Source: Candidatus Heritagella gallinarum (GTDB taxonomy: Bacteria; Bacillota; Clostridia; Oscillospirales; Acutalibacteraceae). Taken from it: DNA of 32,406 nucleotides. The notes below the pieces were generated by a model. It saw only the letters and a list, made by a program, of their open reading frames with translations. It was not told the origin of the DNA and ran no database searches. The translations under genes were made by a program, and so were the position numbers. The first letter of the stretch is position 1. Each line of letters starts with the position of its first letter. The stretch lies in contig CAJFNK010000009.1 of assembly GCA_904394685.1 (NCBI GenBank), positions 1-32,406 on the forward strand, given 5' to 3'. Shown here one piece after another: positions 24,002-32,322 of this stretch.

Positions 24002-24766
24002 ATGTTTGAAGTAAACGCACTATACTCATATGGCTATGGCTTTGACTACTATTCCAAAGCACAAAACTTACAGACCGTTTCCACTATCTGTCTGGTATTG
24101 GGAATTATCGGTGCAATCGTCCTGTTCTTTACCTTCCTTTCTCCCAGAAACGAAGGAAAGTTCACCGGATTTTTGGGATGGCTTTATGAGTTTTTGAACA
24201 CCAGAAAGTTCCTGTTGGAAGCTGTTCTTCGGATCATCTATATGTCACTGGCAGTTTTTTTGACGATTTTTGGCTTCCTGTACATTTTTATGGGACTTTT
24301 CGACTTTGGTCGGAACTTCCTGACTGGCCTTGGCATCATGATTCTGGGCAATGTTCTGATTCGCCTGCTTTATGAGGCCTGCATGCTGGTGATCTCCATC
24401 TGCAAGAATGTGGCTGAGATCAACCGCAAGCTGGGCGGTAAGCCTTCCGGTGTTGATCCTATCAGCAATGGCTCTCAGGGTAACCCCTTCCAGAATGTGG
24501 CCGATCATGTCCGTAATATGCAGAGCAATTTCCAGCGTCCTGTTCCGCCTCAGGCTCCCTTCCAGAGACCGGTTCCGCCTCAGGCTCCCGTACAGCAGAA
24601 TCAGGCTCCTTTCCAGAAGCCGGCTGCTCCTCAGGCCCCTGCTCAGAACCAGGCTCCCAAGGCTCCCGCTGAAGGCGGCGCTATGGTATTCTGCCGTAAC
24701 TGCGGCAAGCAGTTCTCTGCCGACAGCAATGTGTGCCCGCATTGCGGAACTCCCCGTAGAAGCTAA
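24002..24766 (+). CDS. Three-TM protein with Pro/Gln-rich linker and C-terminal zinc ribbon
   Basis: 254 residues. Transmembrane segments lie at about 26-47, 72-100 and 105-135. The short Tyr-rich N-terminus is probably outside, and the charged loop and the C-terminal part inside. A disordered segment (about 175-225) repeats the PVPPQAPFQ-type unit several times. The end is a zinc ribbon with C231, C234, C245 and C248 (CRNCGK ... CPHCGTP). The function is unknown; zinc ribbons of this kind usually mediate protein contacts. It lacks similarity that I recognise to EsaA, EssA or EssB. GAGGAGGAA precedes ATG 24002. A strong terminator follows, so its transcription may be partly separate from that of the kinase. 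Confidence 0.75.
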   Translation: MFEVNALYSYGYGFDYYSKAQNLQTVSTICLVLGIIGAIVLFFTFLSPRNEGKFTGFLGWLYEFLNTRKFLLEAVLRIIYMSLAVFLTIFGFLYIFMGLFDFGRNFLTGLGIMILGNVLIRLLYEACMLVISICKNVAEINRKLGGKPSGVDPISNGSQGNPFQNVADHVRNMQSNFQRPVPPQAPFQRPVPPQAPVQQNQAPFQKPAAPQAPAQNQAPKAPAEGGAMVFCRNCGKQFSADSNVCPHCGTPRRS

Positions 24767-24805
24767 GATAGTTTCTTTGTTTCCTGAAAGACGTTAATTT
24801 CAGAG

Positions 24806-24838
24806 AATCGCACATGTTTCTCACATGTGCGATTTTTC
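24806..24838 (+). terminator. Terminator between the zinc-ribbon gene and the kinase gene
   Basis: AATCGCACATG (24806-24816) pairs perfectly with CATGTGCGATT (24824-24834), an 11-bp stem with a 7-base loop, followed by TTTTT. It lies 61 bases before the kinase ATG; no convincing promoter is seen in between, so partial read-through is likely. Confidence 0.85.
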
Positions 24839-24898
24839 GTAGAAGGGTATAACGGAAAGAATAAGTGGATATTGTTTTGAGGAAAGGGGAAGTACAGG

Positions 24899-26947
24899 AT
24901 GCTGAATCGAGGAGATGTTTTAGGCGGACTGTATCAGATTGTGGAGGAAATCGGAGCCGGTGGAACCGGCGTTGTCTATAAAGCGTATCATCTTCGTCTG
25001 GGCCGGTATGTGGTAGTAAAGCGTATCCGGGATGAAGTGGTAGACTTGGTCAATGTTCGGGCAGAAGCGGATATCCTGAAACGGCTCAAGCACACCTATT
25101 TACCGCAGGTATACGATTTTCTGGAAGCGGAAAACGGGATTTATACGGTAATTGACTTTATTGAAGGCCGCTCACTGGATTATTATATCAACTGCGGCTA
25201 TCAAATTGAGCAAAAGCAGATCATTCGCTGGGCGTGCCAGCTTTGCGAAGCGCTGGTATATCTGCATTCACAGGTGCCGCCGATCATTCACAGTGATATT
25301 AAGCCGCAGAATATCATGATTACTCCGCAGGGAAATGTGTGCCTGATCGACTTTAATATTTCGCTGGATGGGCGAAGCAGCAGCCAGATCAGCGGGCTGA
25401 GCGCAGGATATGCGCCGCCGGAGCAGTATTATAATATTGCGCCCGAAATGGATGCGCTGGGAAATATCTATCGGTATCATATGACCCGCCCGTTGGATGC
25501 CCGTTCCGATATTTACAGCTTGGGGGCATCTCTCTATCATCTGATGACGCTGCACAAGCCGGAGAAATCAACCGAGATGGTCACTCCTATTCAGAACTGG
25601 CAGCTGCCATATAGCGAAGCACTGATTGACGTGGTAGCCAAAATGATGCAGCCAGATCCCAATAACCGCTATCAGACGGCAGAGGAGCTGCTGAAGATCC
25701 TGCGGAATCTGCGCCGTCTGGACAAGACCTATATCCGTCATCGCAGAGCTAATGTGATGGTAACGCTGGTATTCGCATTGGTCATGGCGCTTTCGGCGGC
25801 AGTGAGTGTATTGGGACTGCGCCAGATGGAAGTGGAAAAAGAAGAAAAATACGCCGCTTTGGTGACCGAAGGAGCAGCTTTGGAAGAACATGCGGATTAT
25901 GCCAAAGCGCTGGAACAGTTTGACAAAGCGATTAGCCTGTATAGCACCAAAATTCCGGCCTATTATAACAAGCTGCTGACATATGTCCATCAGGGGGAAT
26001 ATGAAGCCTGCATCCAGTATGGAAAGCTGATTTTAACCAACCAGGGTCTGGTACAGGAGATGGAAGAAAACCCGAAAGAAGCGGCGGATATCTATTTCAT
26101 GATGGGCAACGCCTGGTTTGAGCAGGAAAACTATGTCAATGCCGTCAAGTACTATGAGGAGGCAGTTTCCCACAATCAGGAAAACCCGGAATATTATCGG
26201 GATTATGCCATCTCGCTGGCCCGTATGCAGCAGATCGAGCAGGCCGAAAGCGTCTTGCAGGAAGCCCGTGATCTGGGACTGGATACCGATTCTGTCACAT
26301 TGGTACAGGCGGAGTTGGATTTGGCGGCGGGCAGCTGGCAGCCGGCCGCACAGGCGTTTGAAAAGGTGATCCAAACCACGGAAAATGAAACGACCCGCCA
26401 GCGAGCATTTATTCTCTGTGCCAGAGCCTACCGTCTGGGAGGGGACTACGACAGCGAAATTGAAACGCTGGAAACAGCCAGAAAAGTGGTAGCTTCCGAA
26501 AAAACAGGGCCGATTCTCTCGGCGTTGGGCAATGCGTATATGCGCCGGGCGCAGAATGAAGAAGGCAATTTACAGGAAGACGGGAAAAAAGCTATTGGTT
26601 GTTATGAACTGGTAGTAAAACAGGGCAACCGTTCCATGGCGGTACGGCTGAATATGGCTTATCTGCATCAGATGTTGGAGCAGAATGACGATGCGGAAAA
26701 GATTCTTCTGGAACTACAAGAGGAATTCCCAGAAGACTACCGACCCTATATGAGATTGGCAATGCTTTATGGCATCGAACAGAATGAACTGGAAGAAAGC
26801 CAGCGGGATTACCATATCGTGCAGGAGTATTATGAGAAGGCGACAGCCTATTACCAGCAGGCCAAGATCGATGGCGTCAGTGATTCGGAAATGCAGGTGC
26901 TGGAATCCATGATGCAGCAGATTATTGACGGCGGCTGGTTGAACTGA
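24899..26947 (+). CDS. Membrane Ser/Thr protein kinase with extracytoplasmic TPR region
   Basis: 682 residues. The cytosolic Hanks-type kinase domain (about 8-275) has the glycine loop GAGGTGVV (G19-V26), K41 in VVVKRI, the catalytic loop HSDIKPQN with D133 and N138, and D151 in IDFNIS. Thus HRD is HSD (a non-RD kinase) and DFG is DFN, but the catalytic Lys, Asp and Asn remain, so it should be active. One transmembrane segment (about 287-306) leads to an outside region of about 370 residues rich in TPR repeats. This topology (kinase fold, one TM, external domain) is that of EssB, the pseudokinase of T7SSb; a replacement role is inference. The FHA proteins nearby are its likely readers. GGAAAGGGG precedes ATG 24899. 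Confidence 0.9.
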   Translation: MLNRGDVLGGLYQIVEEIGAGGTGVVYKAYHLRLGRYVVVKRIRDEVVDLVNVRAEADILKRLKHTYLPQVYDFLEAENGIYTVIDFIEGRSLDYYINCGYQIEQKQIIRWACQLCEALVYLHSQVPPIIHSDIKPQNIMITPQGNVCLIDFNISLDGRSSSQISGLSAGYAPPEQYYNIAPEMDALGNIYRYHMTRPLDARSDIYSLGASLYHLMTLHKPEKSTEMVTPIQNWQLPYSEALIDVVAKMMQPDPNNRYQTAEELLKILRNLRRLDKTYIRHRRANVMVTLVFALVMALSAAVSVLGLRQMEVEKEEKYAALVTEGAALEEHADYAKALEQFDKAISLYSTKIPAYYNKLLTYVHQGEYEACIQYGKLILTNQGLVQEMEENPKEAADIYFMMGNAWFEQENYVNAVKYYEEAVSHNQENPEYYRDYAISLARMQQIEQAESVLQEARDLGLDTDSVTLVQAELDLAAGSWQPAAQAFEKVIQTTENETTRQRAFILCARAYRLGGDYDSEIETLETARKVVASEKTGPILSALGNAYMRRAQNEEGNLQEDGKKAIGCYELVVKQGNRSMAVRLNMAYLHQMLEQNDDAEKILLELQEEFPEDYRPYMRLAMLYGIEQNELEESQRDYHIVQEYYEKATAYYQQAKIDGVSDSEMQVLESMMQQIIDGGWLN

Positions 26948-26966
26948 GGAGCGAGGTGAACAGAAA

Positions 26967-27125
26967 ATGACACTTGGACAGTGGATGTTTTATGGTGGAA
27001 TCGGCGGATTTGCGCTGGGACTGATCGGGTTGATCATTGCCAGAATTCTGTTTGCGGTCAAAGGGCGAAAGCTCAAACAGCGCTTTGATGAAGAATATGG
27101 CGTAGCCGATTTGCGTGACAGTTAA
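26967..27125 (+). CDS. 52-residue single-span membrane protein
   Basis: A short frame starting ATG 26967 (GAGGTG upstream) and ending TAA 27125, exactly filling the space between the kinase and the zinc-ribbon/LRR gene (19 and 17 bases). It has a Gly-rich hydrophobic helix (about residues 9-31) followed by a basic then acidic cytosolic tail (VKGRKLKQRFDEEYG). The positive residues after the helix suggest N-out, C-in. The family is unknown. Spacing, start site and composition support it as a real small gene, possibly a partner of the kinase or vWA protein. Confidence 0.65.
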   Translation: MTLGQWMFYGGIGGFALGLIGLIIARILFAVKGRKLKQRFDEEYGVADLRDS

Positions 27126-27142
27126 CGAAAGGAGGGGTATCG

Positions 27143-29293
27143 ATGAAATATTGTACTCATTGTGGACGTCCCAACCATGACGATAACCGGTTTTGCGAAG
27201 GGTGCGGAACTCCCTTGCAGATGCCGGCATCGTTTCCCGGTGCGGACACTTTTTCAGCGAACCAGCAAACACCACTAAGCCGGAGCACATTGCCGGTGAA
27301 TGACGACCAAACAGTGCTGCTAAACCGTGCGGCCTCGACCGGAAATGATGACCAGACAGTGTTGCTGAACCATGCAGCCCCAGCCGGGGACGACGACCAG
27401 ACAGTGTTGCTGAACCGTGCGGTTCCGAGCGGAAACGACGACCAGACGGTGCTGTTGAACCATGCGTCCCCGGCAGGAAACGACGACCAGACGGTGCTGC
27501 TCAATCGTGCGGTCCCAGCCGGGGACGATGACCAGACGGTGCTGCTGAACCGTGCAGTCCCGGCTGGTAACGATGACCAGACTGTATTATTGAATCAGTC
27601 ACCGGAATCGGCTCAAAAGACGGCGGGAACGGAGCCGGTACAGCCTGCCCCCATGCCCTACAACCCGGAACATACCGTGTCGTATTATGGCGAGAATCAG
27701 GCGGCAAATGTTGTTCCGGAACCCAAAGTGCCGGTGGAGTCCGGACAAGTTCCTCTCATTCCGCCCACCGAAGAAGGCAAGGGAGCCGAATTTGTTCCCC
27801 CAGAAACTTCGAAAAAAGGCAAAAAACCCGGAAAAAAGACATGGCTTTTATTCCTGATTGTGGGGGTTCTGGTTCTGGCGGGAATTGGTGCCGGAATCTG
27901 GTTCTGGCTTTCGGGAAACACAACGGCTTCCGCCCCGCTTCAGGAAGCGTTGCAGTTGGGTCAAAAATATATGGACGATCTGGATTATAACAGCGCTATT
28001 GTGGCCTATAACGACGCAATCAGCATTGACCCTCAAAGCAAAGATGCCTATATGGGATTGGCACAGGCATATACAGGAATCCAAGACTATGAAGAGGCCG
28101 AGGCGGCCTATCGCCAGTTGCTTGAAATCGACCAGCAAAATGCCGAGGGCTATCGCCAGTTGGCGGAACTGTATATCCGTCTGGAAAAGCTGGAAGAAGC
28201 CAAAGCATTTCTGGAAAATGCAGTCAAGCAGACAGACGATGAGTTTATTAAAGACCTCTATCAGGAAACTTCTCCCAAAGCACCGGAGTTCTCACTGGCA
28301 GCCGGCGAATATCAGGAATACCAGGAAGTCGCCATCACCTGTGAGAAGCCGGAATACATCATTCATTATACTACCGACGGCAGCGAACCGACGGTAGATT
28401 CGCCGGTGTACTCCGAGCCGCTGATTCTTACCAGCGGAAAGACTACGGTGAAAGCCGTTGTGGTGAGCAGCCGTGGCTATTTAAGCGACACGGCATCGGC
28501 AGAGTATAGTATTCGACTTACTCCGACAGTCATCAAGTTTGCAGACCCGGAAATGGAAGAAGTCGTGCGGAATGAGCTGGGAATCTCCTATGGAGATGTG
28601 ATCACGACCGATAATACGGTTCAGATTCGGGAGCTTTCTATTGTGGGGGACAATTATATCAGCAGCGCAGAAGGTTCCATCCCGGTATTTACAGAAGATG
28701 GATATTCCATTAATTCCTGGGAGCAGAGCTATCGAGGAGAACTCACCACGCTGGAAGATTTGAAGTACATGCCCTTCCTGCGGAGATTCCATCTTGCCTG
28801 GCAGGAAAAAGTGGATGTCAGCGGGATTTCGCAGGCCAGCCGTCTGGAGGAACTCTCGTTGATTCATGTGGGGATGACCAGCTTAAAGCCGGTTTCTGGA
28901 TTAAGCAATCTGAAAAAGCTGTGTGTGGGCTGGAACAGTATCAGTGATTTGAGCCCGATTTCCAGTTTGACTTCTCTTACCAGTTTGGGTGTATGGAACA
29001 ACCAGATTCAGGATATCAGCCCGGTGAGCGGGTTGACGGCTCTGACCTATCTGGATATTTCCCGGAATCAGGTGTCCGATATTTCAGCAGTATCTGGGCT
29101 GGCGGGGCTGGAAAGCCTGTGGATGTATTCCAACCAGGTATCGGATTATGCGCCTTTGCAGGGGCTGGAACAGCTTCGGGTGTTGATGATTCGGGACAAT
29201 CCCATTGAAGACCGGTCTGTACTGCAAAAGATATTCCCACGACTGGGACGTACAGATGTGGATGTAATCGACAGAGGGGAGGATGCGGAATGA
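27143..29293 (+). CDS. Zinc-ribbon, DDQTVLL-repeat, TPR, chitobiase-type and LRR membrane protein
   Basis: 716 residues in a clear order. There is a zinc ribbon (C4, C7, C18, C21), seven copies of DDQTVLLN at 15-residue spacing with threonines at 57, 72, 87, 102, 117, 132 and 147, and a Pro-rich linker. A transmembrane segment (234-257) after a lysine-rich stretch puts the N-terminal part in the cytosol. Outside follow three TPR-like repeats (about 265-365), a chitobiase/hexosaminidase C-terminal-type beta domain (378-457, with HYTTDGSEPT) and internalin-like leucine-rich repeats (about 537-700). It is likely a surface sensor or adhesin whose cytosolic threonines are substrates for the kinase and docking sites for FHA domains (inference). 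AAAGGAGGGG precedes ATG 27143; its end overlaps the vWA gene by 4 bases. Confidence 0.85.
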   Translation: MKYCTHCGRPNHDDNRFCEGCGTPLQMPASFPGADTFSANQQTPLSRSTLPVNDDQTVLLNRAASTGNDDQTVLLNHAAPAGDDDQTVLLNRAVPSGNDDQTVLLNHASPAGNDDQTVLLNRAVPAGDDDQTVLLNRAVPAGNDDQTVLLNQSPESAQKTAGTEPVQPAPMPYNPEHTVSYYGENQAANVVPEPKVPVESGQVPLIPPTEEGKGAEFVPPETSKKGKKPGKKTWLLFLIVGVLVLAGIGAGIWFWLSGNTTASAPLQEALQLGQKYMDDLDYNSAIVAYNDAISIDPQSKDAYMGLAQAYTGIQDYEEAEAAYRQLLEIDQQNAEGYRQLAELYIRLEKLEEAKAFLENAVKQTDDEFIKDLYQETSPKAPEFSLAAGEYQEYQEVAITCEKPEYIIHYTTDGSEPTVDSPVYSEPLILTSGKTTVKAVVVSSRGYLSDTASAEYSIRLTPTVIKFADPEMEEVVRNELGISYGDVITTDNTVQIRELSIVGDNYISSAEGSIPVFTEDGYSINSWEQSYRGELTTLEDLKYMPFLRRFHLAWQEKVDVSGISQASRLEELSLIHVGMTSLKPVSGLSNLKKLCVGWNSISDLSPISSLTSLTSLGVWNNQIQDISPVSGLTALTYLDISRNQVSDISAVSGLAGLESLWMYSNQVSDYAPLQGLEQLRVLMIRDNPIEDRSVLQKIFPRLGRTDVDVIDRGEDAE
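27299..27595 (+). repeat. Seven in-frame 45-bp repeats encoding DDQTVLLN
   Basis: The core DDQTVLL recurs seven times with an exact 15-codon period; between cores the residues vary (RAASTGN, HAAPAGD, RAVPSGN and so on). The core is invariant in protein while third positions and linkers differ, pointing to selection on the motif. Confidence 0.9.
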
Positions 29294-32235
29294 CCCTGCT
29301 GCAATGGATATGGATTGGACTCGGCGGTGTGCTGCTTCTGGCAGGAGCAATTGTACTGCTGATTGGAATCCTCAAAAAGAAAAATCTGTTCTTATGGAAG
29401 ATTCTTCCGGGGGCAGTTGCGGTTGGCGGTGTTGTGCTGGCTGTCTTTGTATGGATGGGATATCTAACACAGGTTGGACTGGTCAACCGGGAAAACTATG
29501 TGGCCTGGCGGCTGGCAGAACTGGATGGATATCAGGAAAGCGTCTTGGCGGCCGAAAGTGCGTATAGCCGTATGGCGAACTCACAGTCGGCCCAGCTTGC
29601 AACGTTGGGGCTGGCATTGGACAAGCAGTATGAGCAGGGGCAGAAGATGGCCGCCCGGTATCAGAAAACATTCTCCGATGCTACGCTGGAGAAAATCGGA
29701 AAGCTGTGTGAGGATGGCGCAAACGGAAAGAGCGTGGGCGCTGACCTGCTCATGATCCATAAGGAGATTGGCCGAAGCATTTCGATTTCTGACGGTGAGA
29801 AAGATAAGGCGGAGAGCATTGTCAATATTCAACTGGTGGTCAAAAGTGGTTCGGCAACTTCTCTGGATCATGATCTGGAAAACCTGATGTATGAAAGCGA
29901 CCCTCTCTCCAAAAAGGCGAGTGCGTTGGGCTATGCTTATCAGGGCGACAGCCAGATGGCTTATGAAGAACTGGAAGCGGCAGCCAACCAGGACCCCGCA
30001 TTTCCTTCCCGCTCCCTGCTGGCACAGATGAAGGCCGAGGGCTATGAGAAGGAACAGCCAAACAGCGAGGAGATGGAACTTGCAGAGCGTCAAAAGCTGG
30101 AAGAACAGACGCAGGCGCTCCGTGACCAGATCGTGCAGTTACAGGAAAAAATCAGCCAGACCAGCGAATCCAACAAGCAGGAGATTCGCCGGTTACAGGC
30201 TGAAATCAGCAAGCTGGAAAAAGAGATCCAGCAGCTGTATGACGATGTGGAAAACGAGCCGATTCGCAAGGCGGTGGATTATATCCTTTCCTCCAAACCG
30301 CAGGAACAGGATCAAATCGCTTATAACCTGACGCTCTCGCAGTTGTATTTCCGTTCGGGAGATACCGTGACCGCCGAAGAAAAGCTGAAGGAGGTATTTA
30401 CGCTTACAGCGGACGACGCTTCCGGTTATCTCTCCGCAGAGGTTTATAATCTGCTGGAGGCATATGACAATAGCCAGCGGGTGGAATATACCCAGACAAA
30501 TGAGAGCATGGAGAATGAAGGAGAGGAAGTGCCTGAGGAGGAAACCGTTGTCAACAACGACCCGGAGGCCGCCATTCAGCGCCTGTTGTCTGCGTATTCG
30601 CAGAACCTGACGGCGGCTGATGTGACTTATAACAAGGTCACGACCGATGTTGATGGAAACCAGATTGAAACCCCGGTCAGCTTCAGCCAGTTCATTCTCG
30701 AAACCCTGCGGGATGTCCGTGCGGGCCTGCATATTGGTACTGTTGACACCACCAAATATCCTGAGATCTCGGTAACGGTGAATATTTCCCAAACCAGAGA
30801 AGAGTCCTATAAAAAAGAAGACTTTACTGTAAAAGAGCAGGGCAAGGAAATTGGTGATTTTGAGCTGATCGATACCTCCGAGGAAAATACCGGCAGCAAC
30901 GTCTGTCTGGTAGTAGACCACAGTGGCAGTATGGAGGGAACCAACCTTGAACAGGCCAAGAAGGCCGTAGCGGGCTTCATCCAGACGTCCGGTTCCGATA
31001 TGAAAACCGGACTGGTGGCCTTTGATGATACGGCTAAAATCCTTACCCCTGTAACGGAGTCCACCGGTACGGTACAGCGGGCTGTGGATCAGCTTACCGC
31101 AGACGGCGGAACCCATATTGCCAATGGCCTTTTGGCGGGTATTGAAAATCTCAATGGCCAATCCGGAAACCGTATTATCATCCTTCTTTCGGATGGTGAA
31201 GACGGCAGCGACTCCATGGAGCAGATGGATCAGGTGATCAATCTGCTGGTGCAGCAGGGCATTACCGTTTATGCGGTTGGCTTTGACTTTGCGGATTCGG
31301 CCTATCTGACCCGGATTTGTGAGGCTACCGGCGGAAAGTTCCTGAGAGCAGAAACCTCCGACAGTCTGGGGAGCGTTTATCAGATGATTGAACGTTTCCT
31401 GTCGCAGGATTATATCATCCGCTTTACGGTACAGGAGGACGACAAAGCCTATGACCGTGACCTGCGGATTTCCATGGCAGGCGGCGTCTATGATGAAAAA
31501 GATTATTTTGTCGGCGTTTCTCCCGAACGTATCGAGATGGAAAATGGCCTGACTCCCAGTTCGGACTACTTCCAGCAGACAGGCGGCTCTTATCAGGCTT
31601 CCAGAGGCCCCGAAGCAGGGCTTGCCTTCCAGGAAACGGTTCAGGAATATCAGCAGAGCCTTGGTGCAGGTGAAACGGTAAAACTGGGCAAAGATGTGGT
31701 GCAGAACGTGGGCCTCTCTGTGGTTCGGATGATTGACTTTGATGGCGATGGAGATAAGGAAATTCTCTTAGGATACAGCAGAGATACAACCAGTGAGCCT
31801 AAGAGCCCGGAAGATTATCGCAGCTATTATGAAATCTGGGGCTGGAAGTTCGGGCAGGCACAGCGGCTGTATAATGGGGACGTCACCTATACAGATAAGG
31901 GTTGGCAGTCATTTACGCTGTATCAAATGGATAACCAGTATCTGCTTTATACCTATGATGAATGGAGCGATGAAGTAGAGTACTTCCAGTTGAAGGACGG
32001 AGAATTTGTGACTTATCTGAGCGCCAGAGGCAACATTCAGAAGGAGTCAAAAGAGTGTTATCTCAATGGTGAGAAAGTAAGCGCCAAGGAGCAGAAAGCA
32101 GCGTTGGATGCACTGGCTAAAAAGGTGAAAAAGGTAACCTATTCCTTTACCCAGAAGAAGGAAGACGATGCGAAAAAGACGCTGGAAGAAACTCAGAATG
32201 TTCTGGAAGAGTTAAACAACTGGGCAGTTGACTGA
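29290..32235 (+). CDS. Membrane-anchored vWA-domain protein
   Basis: 981 residues. Two N-terminal transmembrane segments (about 6-28 and 38-60) with a KKKNLFLWK loop between them (inside) put the rest outside. Then come a helical region with a long coiled coil (about 255-325), a TPR-like part, an acidic linker, and a von Willebrand A domain (about 535-705) with an intact MIDAS: D543-H-S545-G-S547, T608 and D635. Near the C-terminus DFDGDGDKE (816-824) is a calcium-loop of FG-GAP/EF-hand type followed by beta-rich sequence. It likely binds a ligand or assembles at the surface via metal-dependent contacts. GGGGAGG precedes ATG 29290, which overlaps the previous stop (ATGA). It is the last gene before the IS at the right edge. 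Confidence 0.85.
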   Translation: MTLLQWIWIGLGGVLLLAGAIVLLIGILKKKNLFLWKILPGAVAVGGVVLAVFVWMGYLTQVGLVNRENYVAWRLAELDGYQESVLAAESAYSRMANSQSAQLATLGLALDKQYEQGQKMAARYQKTFSDATLEKIGKLCEDGANGKSVGADLLMIHKEIGRSISISDGEKDKAESIVNIQLVVKSGSATSLDHDLENLMYESDPLSKKASALGYAYQGDSQMAYEELEAAANQDPAFPSRSLLAQMKAEGYEKEQPNSEEMELAERQKLEEQTQALRDQIVQLQEKISQTSESNKQEIRRLQAEISKLEKEIQQLYDDVENEPIRKAVDYILSSKPQEQDQIAYNLTLSQLYFRSGDTVTAEEKLKEVFTLTADDASGYLSAEVYNLLEAYDNSQRVEYTQTNESMENEGEEVPEEETVVNNDPEAAIQRLLSAYSQNLTAADVTYNKVTTDVDGNQIETPVSFSQFILETLRDVRAGLHIGTVDTTKYPEISVTVNISQTREESYKKEDFTVKEQGKEIGDFELIDTSEENTGSNVCLVVDHSGSMEGTNLEQAKKAVAGFIQTSGSDMKTGLVAFDDTAKILTPVTESTGTVQRAVDQLTADGGTHIANGLLAGIENLNGQSGNRIIILLSDGEDGSDSMEQMDQVINLLVQQGITVYAVGFDFADSAYLTRICEATGGKFLRAETSDSLGSVYQMIERFLSQDYIIRFTVQEDDKAYDRDLRISMAGGVYDEKDYFVGVSPERIEMENGLTPSSDYFQQTGGSYQASRGPEAGLAFQETVQEYQQSLGAGETVKLGKDVVQNVGLSVVRMIDFDGDGDKEILLGYSRDTTSEPKSPEDYRSYYEIWGWKFGQAQRLYNGDVTYTDKGWQSFTLYQMDNQYLLYTYDEWSDEVEYFQLKDGEFVTYLSARGNIQKESKECYLNGEKVSAKEQKAALDALAKKVKKVTYSFTQKKEDDAKKTLEETQNVLEELNNWAVD

Positions 32236-32322
32236 GCTTGACTCATTTTGCATAGGTTGATTACAAGCCCAGTCAGCCCGATTAAATCGAAGAACAAAAT
32301 AGTCCCCCTGATGTAGCTCAAA

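Noticed and set aside
24839-24898. Promoter for the kinase gene in the gap after the terminator
   Set aside because: TATAAC at 24848 has no -35 partner (the position lies in the terminator stem); not supported.
32236-32322. Small gene or promoter between the vWA gene and the IS end
   Set aside because: No frame with a ribosome site; TTGACT at 32239 lacks a reasonable -10 (TTACAA only).
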